This document shows, in pieces, positions 53,613-62,706 of a stretch of DNA of 64,000 nucleotides. The position numbers were made by a program, and so were the translations under genes. The notes under the pieces are model-generated. The model was not told where the DNA came from, did not search any database, and was given only the letters and a program-made list of their open reading frames with translations. The first letter of the stretch is position 1. Every line of letters starts with the position of its first letter. Origin of the DNA: Leguminivora glycinivorella (lineage: Eukaryota; Arthropoda; Insecta; Lepidoptera; Tortricidae); assembly GCF_023078275.1 (NCBI RefSeq), contig NC_062983.1:12393001-12457000 (forward strand), read 5' to 3'.

Positions 53613-54041
53613 GTTCGAATTAAATTTCGTGTCGTTTATATTTAACCCTTCTTTACTTGGTGATGGATTTTTTTCCAAGCATCACAAACATTGAATCAAT
53701 AGTAGATTTAGTACAGTTTTTCACGATAAAATACTAAGCAATATTCGAATTTTTCAATATGCTATTAAAAATCATCTTTTTTTAGTTACGTTGTTTCATA
53801 TTAAAAAAATGTTAATATATTTTTTTCATTATTTTTCCAGTTCTCAGCATATTGTTCGAATTAAATTTCGTGTCGTTTATATTTAACCCTTCTTTACTTG
53901 GTGATGGATTTTTTTCCAAGCATCACAAACATTGAATCAATAGTAGATTTAGTACAGTTTTTCACGATAAAATACTAAGCAATATTCGAATTTTTCAATA
54001 TGCTATTAAAAATCATCTTTTTTTAGTTACGTTGTTTCATA
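53613..54041. repeat. Direct duplication of 187 bp (period 241)
   Basis: GTTCGAATTAAATTTCGTGT through GTTACGTTGTTTCATA at 53613-53800 is repeated at 53854-54041 with no difference seen, separated by 53 bp. Confidence 0.9.
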
Positions 54042-54128
54042 ATTAAGGGTTTATTGACATTTATGGAGTGCCTCTCTAATATAAATTTCTGCAATGGGTA
54101 CATCGATGGGTAGATTTAAATAATAACA

Positions 54129-54197
54129 TTTTTAACCCCCGACGCAAAAAACGAAGGGGTGTTATAAGTTTGACGTGTCTGTCTGTCTGTCTGTCTA

Positions 54198-54238
<41 letters not shown>

Positions 54239-54402
54239 GTGTGTTTGTCTGTCTGTGGCATCGTAGCTCCCAAACGGATGAACCGATTTAGATTGATTTT
54301 TTTTGTCTGAAAGCTGAGTTAGTCGGGAGTGTTCTTAGCCATGTTTCATGAAAATCGGTACACTATGTCGGGGTCGGGGTTTTTTTTTTCAAAATTTAAT
54401 GA
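54129..54402 (+). repeat. Repeat family 4, copy
   Basis: TTTTTAACCCCCGACGCAAA, (GTCT)n, GGCATCGTAGCTCCCAAACG and ends TTTTCAAAATTTAATG. Confidence 0.85.
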
Positions 54403-54657
54403 AATAAATAATTTTATGACTTTTATGTAATTCCCAAAAGATTTGACAATTTGTAAATACATAGGTAAAGAAAATATTCGTTCTAATTCTATCTGAATAT
54501 GACGATAGGTACCTACGTTAAAAATAGAAGAATTCGTGAAAATAAAATTACGCACTATTATGGACTATGGACGGAAATCTGGCAGGATTTTGGAGTCAAC
54601 CTCAGGTCTGCAAGCTGGCAGCTGGGGAGCGGGGCTAAATCGACAATCGATTATATT

Positions 54658-54765
54658 TTTAAGACGATACAGGACGGTTCAATTTCCATACCAACGCTCT
54701 CGACTATTTCCTCCCTGGTTTTTGAAGGTAGACTGATTTTTTCAACACAGATTATTCTATAAATT
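54658..54765 (+). repeat. Repeat family 10 fragment
   Basis: AAGACGATACAGGACGGTTC, CTCTCGACTATTTCCTCC and TTTTTGAAGGTAGACTG match 56053-56160. Function unknown; non-coding. Confidence 0.65.
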
Positions 54766-54769
54766 GAAA

Positions 54770-54862
54770 TAGACATCATACACGAAATAAAAAACGACAA
54801 GGCCCAAGGCAACAATTAGTGCTTGCACCTCCTATCTCCTTTGCAGCATTACGATATAGCGA
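54770..54862 (-). repeat. Fragment of the tRNA-derived SINE family of 29590
   Basis: The plus strand reads ATCATACACGAAATAAAAAA, ACGACAAGGCCCAAGG and GTGCTTGCACCTCCTATCTC, i.e. the complement of the tail and of the sequence upstream of the SINE head at 29500-29700. The tRNA-like part is deleted. Confidence 0.7.
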
Positions 54863-54868
54863 AAGACT

Positions 54869-55128
54869 ATTTTTAACCCCCGACGCGAAAACGAAGGGGT
54901 GTTATAAGTTTGACGTGTCTGTCTGTCTATTTGTCTGTTTGTCTGTCTGTGTGTGTGTGTGTCTGTGGCAACGTAGTTCCCGAACGGATGAACCGATTTA
55001 AATTTAGTTTTTTTGTCTGAAAGCTGAGTTAGTCGGGAGTGTTCTTAGCCATGTTTCATGAAAATCGGTCCACTATGTCGCGGTCGGGAGTTTTTTCAAA
55101 ATTTTAATTTTGTTGTTAGGTTATTAAA
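54869..55128 (+). repeat. Repeat family 4, copy
   Basis: TTTTTAACCCCCGACGCGAA to CAAAATTTTAATTTTGTTG, directly following the SINE fragment. Confidence 0.85.
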
Positions 55129-55184
55129 TAACAAACCAAAAAAATATTCAATAAAATAATTTGATTTGTTCCCAGTCAGATTGT

Positions 55185-55350
55185 TATTAATTATTAATCT
55201 TATCTGTGTTGGAACGTTTCGATATTTTTATTTTTAAAGACGCTCGGGTCAATCAAAAATTTCCAAAAACGGCCGTTTTCATTATGGCGCAAAAAAAGTG
55301 ATACTCAAGATTGGTAACAATTAGCCAAAAAACCTAAACGGTACGACATA
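55185..55350 (+). repeat. Repeat family 10 fragment
   Basis: GTGATACTCAAGATTGGTAA, CAATTAGCCAAAAAACCTAA and AAACGGCCGTTTTC match 56160-56335 (GGGATACTCAAGATCGGTAA). Confidence 0.65.
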
Positions 55351-55634
55351 GATTTGATGAAAAACGCGTGGCCTGTGCCTTTAAAAAAGTAAAACAGAAA
55401 AACGTACGTCGTTTTCGTACGTGTTTTCGCTACGATCAATATGCAAATGAATAATTTAGTAGGCAAGTTTTATTTAAATCGATTAAATCGTATCGTCGTG
55501 GCTTGCAGCTAAAAATAATGTTCAACTGGAAAAACCTAGGTACGTTTTTTCGCTAGAATCTACATTTTAGTAGGAAAATTTCTTAAAAATAGATTAAAAT
55601 TAAACTGGTACAGATTTTTTTAATTATCCCGTTA

Positions 55635-55755
55635 TAGTGCCCTATTGCTGGGCAAAGGCCTTTCCCCTTGATTTCCTTAACTCCCTCTGGTGTTATTTTT
55701 CCGGCCATGCAGTCACTCATAAAGGCGTCCAAGTCGTCTCACCATGCATGCGACA
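55635..55755 (-). pseudogene. LINE ORF2 C-terminal fragment (EAFAQQ type)
   Basis: The minus strand reads RDDLDAFMSDCMAGK and, in a second frame, LRKSRGKAFAQQ followed by a stop, the known end of an insect RTE-like ORF2 protein. A frameshift and stops break it. Confidence 0.65.
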
Positions 55756-56052
55756 GACCAGACGTGGCATGCACAAATACACTTCAGCATGGCGGTTTTC
55801 TTCCCTACTTACTTTAATATGTCATTTCTGTCGTAGATCAATTTTAGCTGTAGACCACCTTTAACGACTAACTTACGAAAAACTAAAAAATGTTTACAAC
55901 ATGTCGGTGTGTACCTTAAACAAACCATGAAAAAAAAAACCGCCTCCTAAAAATAAGCGCGTTAGAAAACACGGAGAAAAAAGAAAAAATAATTTTACAT
56001 TGCAATAATATTGATGATTAGATTTCCTACCTAAACCTTTGAAATCAGATTT

Positions 56053-56562
56053 CTTAAGACGATACGATACAGGTCAGTTCTCCATACACACGCTCTCGAC
56101 TATTTCCTCCTTGGTTTTTGAAGATAGAGCAATGATTTTTTCGATACAGATTATTATTATTTTTATCTGAGTCGGACTGTTTTGATATTTTTTGCTATTC
56201 TTATTTTAAAAGATGCTAGATCCAATGAAAAATTTCTAAAAACGGCATTTTTCAATATGGCTCGAAAAAGGGATACTCAAGATCGGTAACAATTGTCCAA
56301 AAAATCTAAACGGTCCGACACAGATTATTTCATTTTTATTCAGATTCTCAAATTTCGTTCCGTTTAAATAAGTTTTGAAGGAGGAAAAGAGAGCGGAACC
56401 TCGATTTCAAAGATTTTTTCGCAATATCTTTTAACTGAGTTGTTCTTAATGGTTTTTTTTTCGATAAATCTAGTTAATACAACTAGTATATTTAACTAAA
56501 ATTCCCAAATTGAAAGGGGGACTCCTTTCCATTTTAGCATTTTCGGTCCCGTAGCGTCTTAA
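56053..56562 (+). repeat. Repeat family 10, longest copy
   Basis: It joins the segments seen separately at 54658 and 55185 and adds AGTTTTGAAGGAGGAAAAGA to CCGTAGCGTCTTA. The last 200 bp recur at 56778-56975. Non-coding dispersed repeat. Confidence 0.65.
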
Positions 56563-56633
56563 TGTATTGCAATAATCAAAACATCCAAATTATAGACTAA
56601 TCAATTATTTTTGTTAGTAATTAAATTCCGTTA

Positions 56634-56766
56634 GGCCGTTTTCACATTATCCGATCCGATATCGGATGTCGTAAGGATTTCAATGGAAAAAATACAAGAT
56701 GGCGCCTGTAATGTATGGGATATCGGTCCTACATCCGATATCGGATCGGATAATGTGAAAACGCAC
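56634..56766. mobile_element. MITE family 2, short copy
   Basis: GGCCGTTTTCACATTATCCG and CGGATAATGTGAAAACGCAC are complementary, flanked by TTA on both sides (56631-56633 and 56767-56769). Its interior CAAGATGGCGCCTGTAATGT matches the complement of the copy at 5776. Confidence 0.85.
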
Positions 56767-56777
56767 TTACGATTCAT

Positions 56778-56975
56778 TAAGTTTTGAAGGAGGAAACAGT
56801 CGAGAGCGGAACCTCGATTATAAAGATTTTTTTCGCAATATCTTTTAACTGAGTTGTTCTGAATGGACAATTTTTTTTGATAAATCTAGTTAATAACACT
56901 AGTATATTTAACTTAAATTCCCAAATTGAAAGGGCTCCCTTTCCTTTCCATTTTCGCTCCTGTAGCGTCTTAAAT
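56778..56975 (+). repeat. Repeat family 10, 3' segment
   Basis: AAGTTTTGAAGGAGGAAACA to GCTCCTGTAGCGTCTTA repeats 56365-56562 with small differences; the MITE lies between the two. Confidence 0.7.
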
Positions 56976-57022
56976 ACCTAAAAGTACTTAAACACCTAAA
57001 AGTACTTAAATACCTAAAAGAA
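56971..57022. repeat. 18-bp tandem repeat
   Basis: TACCTAAAAGTACTTAAA occurs in nearly three units. Confidence 0.85.
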
Positions 57023-57330
57023 CAACCAGCGCATCGTGTCATCACGCACGCACACAATGGTAGCTTAGCTAACAACTGCGACACGGCCGGCCGCCGCGGC
57101 ACGTTGCCGTATCGTGCAAATGCCACATTGAGCGGTGTAGGGTTGCCAACCGTAGGTAGTATACACAAAGACAGGAAAAATGCTCTGAGGAAAATGATAT
57201 GATATATAGTCACAGATGTCATATATACCATAGATCAAGCAAACGTATCTACTTAGCGTGTCAAATGAACTCAGTGAAATCCACTGAGTTGTCCGTCTTT
57301 ACTCGCAGCTTGCAGCTTTCGGGCGTCAAT

Positions 57331-57785
57331 TTTTAGGGTTCCGTAGCCAACTAGGAACCCTTATAGTTTCGCCATGTCTGTCTGTCTGTCCGTCCGTCCG
57401 TCCGTCCGTCCGTCCGTCCGCGGATAACCTCAGTAACCGTAAGCACTAGAAAGCTGAAATTTGGTACCAATATGTATATCAATCACACCAACAAAGTGCA
57501 AAAATAAGGTATTTAAAAATGAATAAGGGTTTACTAAGATCGGTTTTTGATAATATTAATATCTTCGGGAATAATCGCTCCTAAAGGAAAAAAGAGTGCG
57601 TCCCCCCCCTCTAACTTTTGAACCATATGTTTAAAAAATATGAAAAAAATTACAAAAGTAGAACTTTATAAAGACTTTCTAGGAAAATTGTTTTGAACTT
57701 GATAGGTTCAGTAGTTTTTGAGAAAAATACGAAAAACTACGGAACCCTACACTGAGCGTGGCCCGACACGCTCTTGGCCGGTTTT
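57331..57785 (-). repeat. Repeat family 5, copy 3 (internally deleted)
   Basis: TTTTAGGGTTCCGTAGCCAA to GACACGCTCTTGGCCGG, with a (GTCC)n tract at 57388-57419. About 110 bp present in copies 1-2 (the GGTACCCCCC region) are missing. Confidence 0.9.
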
Positions 57786-58150
57786 GTAAGTTGAAGTCAA
57801 CCAAAACATAAAAAATGCCTCGTTACGTGATATTCAATTGCAACAACACAAAAATTATGAACAATCAAGAGCCTGAGACATATTTAAAATTACAGGCAAA
57901 AATCAACTTCAGTACAAAATTTGACACGCTCGGCCCCTATACAAATATATGAATTTGTTTCTTCTATCTAAATTAAGTTCTGTGTATATAGTATTGTAAG
58001 TAATATATTATTTTGGTTAAGCGTACTGTAATTATTTTTAATTTCTGTACCATTTTTTTTGTAGGTACTGTACTGCACACAATTACACCATCATATTTAA
58101 AATAGACACCTAACTTAGATAAGTACTCGACACCGATAGCAATAAGAAGC

Positions 58151-58278
58151 TGCAGGGCAATCATGGTCGCGTGATAAATGATAAAACATCGGGCCGTCCC
58201 TATCGCACTTACAAATAGTGCGATAGGGACGGCCTGATATTTTTATCATTTATCGCGCGACCATAATTGCCTGCCTGC
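58151..58278. mobile_element. Foldback element, family of 5373, intact copy
   Basis: TCATGGTCGCGTGATAAATG with CGGGCCGTCCCTATCGCA at the left and TGCGATAGGGACGGCCTGAT with ATCATTTATCGCGCGACCAT at the right are complementary around the centre CACTTACAAATAGTG. Confidence 0.85.
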
Positions 58279-58669
58279 TGTCTATAAGGCTGTCCTTTCG
58301 TCCTTCGTCCACATTAGAGATGGGCCGAATATTCGGTAAATATTCGGTATTCGGCATATTTAGTTAATTCCAGCATCTCCAGAGGTCCGACAGGTTTTCT
58401 AAATATATATTGTTTTTTTTATTCGAGGTGAGATTTTAAAGACCAGTTCTTCGAAACTTGCTAATTGCTATTGTCATTCTGAAATATTCTTTGAACTTCA
58501 CTTCACTTGTCTTTAATGCCGCATATTTCCTTTCAAAATGAGTTCCGTCATTATTCATTTTATATATATATGGGTTGACCCAGCATCTTCTTTTCGTCTC
58601 CTTTTTTTTTAAGCGCCTCCGTAATACGAGCAAGAGCAAGTTCTGCACTGTGTATAGTAAAAGTTATCG

Positions 58670-58892
58670 AGGCGCGGCGACGCACCGCCAGTTTTGGCGG
58701 CGCGGCGACGCGCCGCAAAAATTCTGCGTTGCGGTGCCGCGCCGCGTGTTTTTGCGGTGCGTCGCCGCACCGCGAGTTCTTGCGTCGCGGTGCCGCGCCG
58801 CAGATTTCCTGCCGCAAAAACTGGCGGCGCGGCAACGCAACGCAGAATTTTTGCGGTGCGTCGCCGCAACGCGCCCATGTGGCCAGGCCCTA
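58670..58892. mobile_element. GC-rich repeat family 9, copy 2 (inverted)
   Basis: The reverse complement of 53371-53592, ending CCCATGTGGCCAGGCCCTAA. It lies 14 bp from the stop codon of the mariner transposase. Confidence 0.8.
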
Positions 58893-58905
58893 AGAGTTTG
58901 CACCA

Positions 58906-59862
58906 TCACGTCAGGATACCTCTTTGTCGCCAGGTCCACAGTTTTCGCCGCTCCTCCGCGGAATTAACCTCCCCGCCTCTCTTTTTAAGAAACCCTTTCA
59001 TTATACTCCAATATTCCTCGATAGGCCGGAGTTCTAGGCAATTTAGTGGATAGCTATATTTCGGTACCACGGCTACACCATTTGCTTTGTGCCACTCCAT
59101 GACAGGTTTGGCGTAGTAACACCTGGCAAGGTCTGGCCAAGATAAAGGCCAGGAGTGGTGTTTCTTAATAAACGGAAGTAATCGCTTTTGTAAGCACTTT
59201 TTTTGATAGATGCTGCCCTTTATTGTTCCGGTAGTGACAAAAGAGCAGCTTCTTTTCCCGCAACTGCTATATGCCTGCCAAAGTAGGTATTTTTTTTGGA
59301 AACTTAGATCTTTTTTTATTTGACAGTCTTTGGGAGCCTCTGTGCTACTTTTGCTAGTATAAAACTCTTGGCCAGGGATTTCTTAGAAATCGGATTTTAT
59401 GTAAGTTTCACCATCCATCAGAACGCAGTCAAATTTTGTTAATAAATTTTCGTATAGTTTCTCAATCGAGTTTCTGCTGCTGATTTCTGTCTTATATTCC
59501 GATCTGGTGCCATTTTGTGCTTTAAAACTTCTTAGCCCTGCTCTACGTTTCACCTTTTGAACATACGATTGGGACATCTTTACTTTTTAGCCACGTCACG
59601 AGGTAACATCATACAATTTGAAGCAAATATCCTTAAGATACGTTCCTTCTTTTTTTTATCCTTTATACTCTGCAACCCACCAATTCCTGGCTTTCGTTCT
59701 AAAGTTAGGCGTTCCCGAAACCTTTTCAATACGCAACAAACAGTGGATTGTGGAAATTTTAATCTTTTACCCACATCCCTGTAGCTGAGTTTTGGATTTT
59801 TTGTGTTTTCGTGCAAAATAAGTTCACGTTGTTTCAGTTGCCTGTTCGATATCGCTACATAT
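58906..59862 (-). pseudogene. Tc1/mariner-type transposase pseudogene
   Basis: Read from about 59862 down, the minus strand encodes LKQRELILHENTKNPKLSYR, a first helix-turn-helix (GKRLKFPQSTVCCVLKRF), a linker RKPGIGG, a second helix-turn-helix (RDVAKK / MSQSYVQKVKRRAGL), and the catalytic core with first Asp in CVLMDGETYI, second Asp in SWPDLARCYYAKPVMEW and a Glu in LELRPIEEYWSIMK. From the second Asp to the Glu of PIE are 37 intervening residues, as in DD37E-type elements. Two lesions are seen: a one-base frameshift at about 59582 after AKK, and an in-frame TAA at 59383-59385 after KSDF. The frame is otherwise open to the stop at 58906. The protein would cut and paste DNA at TA sites. Terminal inverted repeats were not found; a GC-rich repeat abuts the 3' end. 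Confidence 0.85.
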
Positions 59863-60240
59863 ATAAATCTTTCACAAAAGTAACTGATATATTTAAAAAC
59901 TATACTTTTTTACGATTTATTTGGCATCAAAAAAAATTCTATACTTTTATTATAACGAAGCAGCAAATGAATTTAATATGCCTCAGTTTTGGCGTGTTCA
60001 ACCTTTATTTCGCAAGATCCGCTGTGAAAGAAAGAACTTATATTTTTCGGTTCGGTCAATGGCAAGCTTTTATTATTTCGTATACGGGAAACATGTGCCA
60101 TTTTAAAGCTATACCATTCACTATAAGTAACATTAAAAACACAGCCTGTTAGAGAATCTGTTATTTAGTCATTATCCGTCCGCTATTGTTCTTTATTTGT
60201 TACATCCTGAAATAAAAAAAATAAAAAAGGACCAAGTACT
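59863..60240. other. Unassigned AT-rich DNA
   Basis: No clear element end upstream of the transposase could be recognised here. Confidence 0.4.
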
Positions 60241-60373
60241 TCAGGCGTATGAGCATGGTCTCGCTATAAATAATAAAATATTAGGCCGTCCCTACCGCAC
60301 TTACAAATACCTAGTGCAATAGGGACGGCCTGATGTTTTATCATAATTTATCGCGCGACTATGCTTGCCTGCC
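60241..60373. mobile_element. Foldback element, family of 5373, copy 3
   Basis: GAGCATGGTCTCGCTATAAA with TTAGGCCGTCCCTACCGCAC and GGGACGGCCTGATGTTTTAT with TTATCGCGCGACTATGCTTG form the arms; the centre is TTACAAATACCTAG. Confidence 0.8.
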
Positions 60374-60781
60374 AGGATCACTTAAACTTATGTACAGATG
60401 TAGTGCACAAGGCTTTCCTTCATAATTTTTCGTGAATGTTCTTAGTTTTCATACTAGTTCAGTCAATGTCAGTACATCATGACACGTTCGTACGTCTCCG
60501 TGACAATACAAAGGCAAATCTTTTCGCAGTACATCTGTAAGCAGTTGCAATATTATTTGCGCATTGGACGTCGCTGACGTCAAGTAATCGGAGCATTCCC
60601 CCGCCGAATGAGGGTATAAGAATGAGGGTCAAGAATGTGATTGGTTTCATGGCACAGTTGGCACCGAGTGTTACAAACAGCGGTGACGATGTGTTTCTGC
60701 GAGTAAGGTTTATTTGAGTTAGTAGGAAATGAATAAACAAATAATCGGGTTCTGATTTTTCAACCCTCATTCACTTTTGTA

Positions 60782-60913
60782 CAGTTAAGTGTATCAATAT
60801 TGGTGTACACAAGTTGGTCAAAAATATGTCACATAGCTATTAATTCGTCAACATAAGAGCTATGAGGCATATTTTGACCAACTTTTGTATGTCCATATTT
60901 TTACACTTACTTG
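60782..60913. mobile_element. MITE family 11 (CAGTCAAGTGTAAAAATA), copy 1
   Basis: CAGTTAAGTGTATCAATATT opposite ATATTTTTACACTTACTTG, and inner AAGTTGGTCAAAAATATGTC opposite GCATATTTTGACCAACTT, form an extended hairpin. Related ends at 61359-61492. Confidence 0.7.
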
Positions 60914-60991
60914 AGTATACACGTGGTGTACACTTAATCGTCTGGAATAGCAGTCCAAAAAATCGTAGCAAAGTAGCAAGATCAGGTGTCG

Positions 60992-61145
60992 CTGCCGGAG
61001 CCGAATGGCATTTCTGCGACGCGAAACGAAAACGAAACGCCGCGAAAGGTAGTCTGGCTCTGTCGCGCCAATACGCAAGAGCGATAGAGATAGATATCTA
61101 CGAGCGTTTCGTTTCGTGAGCGTTTGTGCCATTCGGCGGGGCCAG
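60992..61145. mobile_element. MITE, family 3 (AGCCGAATGGCA), copy 3
   Basis: GGAGCCGAATGGCATTTCTG and TTTGTGCCATTCGGCGGGGC at the ends, with the interior AAACGAAAACGAAACGCCGC and AGATAGATATCTACGAGCG. Closest in sequence to 27204-27376. Confidence 0.85.
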
Positions 61146-61358
61146 AGAACGAAAAGTTTGTGTCAGACTATTACATAGATTATTTTGGTTTGGAAGTATA
61201 ATTATAATTAAAGATCGTTATCAAGGTGCACTTTTCGTGGCAAATGGTACGGTTGGCAAAAAAAAACAAATACTTACAATTATACTTTAAATACATATTC
61301 ACTTTGTTCTTAACTACAAAATAAATGCTTTCCTTCTTAGGATTATACCTCTACGGTA

Positions 61359-61492
61359 CAGTCAAGTGTAAAAATACGTATCGAAATAATCGTCTCATAA
61401 ATATGGTACTACGCTCTTATTACACCGGACTAAGATGCTATAGGACATATTTTTGAGTAAGATGTGTACACCCATATTTTTACACTTGACTG
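61359..61492. mobile_element. MITE family 11, copy 2, TA duplication
   Basis: CAGTCAAGTGTAAAAATA and TATTTTTACACTTGACTG are perfect inverted repeats flanked by TA. Confidence 0.85.
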
Positions 61493-61740
61493 TACAAAGC
61501 TTTTTCCAACCAACTATATATTTTTAAAACAATATACGTCAAATTATGTCGTTATATTATATTATTTTAATCCAAATAATCAAATGCACTCTAGATACAA
61601 CTATCTAAAATTGTTATTCAAGTAGTTCAAGTCAAAAGTAATGCGCGAAGCCAAATCTGTTGAACAAATTTTAGTTATTTATTCAATGTATTTTAGATAA
61701 GTAATTATAAATATGTATATATTTCATAATTTGTCAAGTA

Positions 61741-62074
61741 TATGGGCCATTTTTATTTTCAAAGTTGTCCCCACTTTTTTTTGGATTTGGAAATTTGTAT
61801 GTGGTTTTCACTTAGAATCGCGAGCTCTTTCAATTATAATAGTAGAAAAAAGTGTCCCCAATTTTTTTTTCCATTCCGTTACCATTTTTTTATACATTTT
61901 GTATGGCGGTAACGGAATGGAAGGTTCGAAAAAATGTATGGAAATGGGACTTGGGACATTTTTTTTCTCCTATCAGGATCGAATAAGAGCTTGCGATTCT
62001 GAGTATTAATCGCGTAAAAAATACCCATGTTACAGAATAAGTGGGGTGGACAACTTTGAAAAAAATGGTCCATA
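61741..62074. mobile_element. Foldback MITE, family 7, copy 2
   Basis: TATGGGCCATTTTTATTTTC with CAAAGTTGTCCCCACT and GGGGTGGACAACTTTGAA with AAAAATGGTCCATA pair; inner TTCCATTCCGTTACC pairs with GGTAACGGAATGGAA. Shares the AGAATCGCGAGCTC/GAGCTTGCGATTCT pair with 29841-30187. Confidence 0.85.
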
Positions 62075-62360
62075 TAATGTTTCAAATACTTGTGTATTTG
62101 TTTTTTGTCAACCATACTCTGCCACCGATACAGCACGCTGATAACGATCTTTAATTATAATATACCAGATAATTAGTGCAAATAGACTTATTTCCTGTAG
62201 TATTGCTTATAGTTGTCACTGGTAAAATGAAATTGCGTGGATAGAATTGAATACATCGAGAGATACTTTCTTACTTAAAACTTAAGTACATTATGATAGC
62301 CAAATAGGGAACTTGACTGTTCACAAAAAAAAAATTATTCCTTGCACGAAATAAAGCATC

Positions 62361-62500
62361 AGATAAGAAAAACATGGACTGAAGTTATTTTGTAATCCAA
62401 TTTATATTTAATAGTCAAGTATAATCAATAGTCAGGTGTAGTCAATTTATATTTAATAGTCAGGTAAGTAGAGATAAGAAAAACATGGACTGAAGTTATT
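62361..62500. repeat. Short local duplications
   Basis: AGATAAGAAAAACATGGACT plus GAAGTTATT occurs at about 62361 and 62471; AATTTATATTTAATAGTCA occurs at about 62400 and 62446. AT-rich slippage-type structure. Confidence 0.8.
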
Positions 62501-62509
62501 ATTAAATAC

Positions 62510-62706
62510 TCTCAGTTATTGTTTTATTTTATTAGCAAAAACACATACAAAATATACAACAAAAACCTCAGACATCATAAATACAATTAAAACTCAACCT
62601 AAAATTAAAACTAAATATAAAATACCTCCCCTAATTCGCCTCCCTCTGGCATGGTCACCAGGACACTCGCAGCGTTTCCTCTCTGCGCCGCCAGACTCAG
62701 TTTAAT
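62510..62706 (-). pseudogene. LINE C-terminal fragment (AAQRGNAASV type) with 3' UTR
   Basis: The minus strand reads AAQRGNAASVLVTMPEGGEL then GEVFYI and a stop, followed by an AT-rich 3' region to about 62510. Same protein end as 47090-47285. 5'-truncated. Confidence 0.65.

Noticed and set aside
53311..53645. Several overlapping Arg/Ala-rich open frames, also at 58560-59053
   Set aside because: They lie on both strands of a GC-rich sub-repeat element in which stop codons are rare. No domain is conserved.
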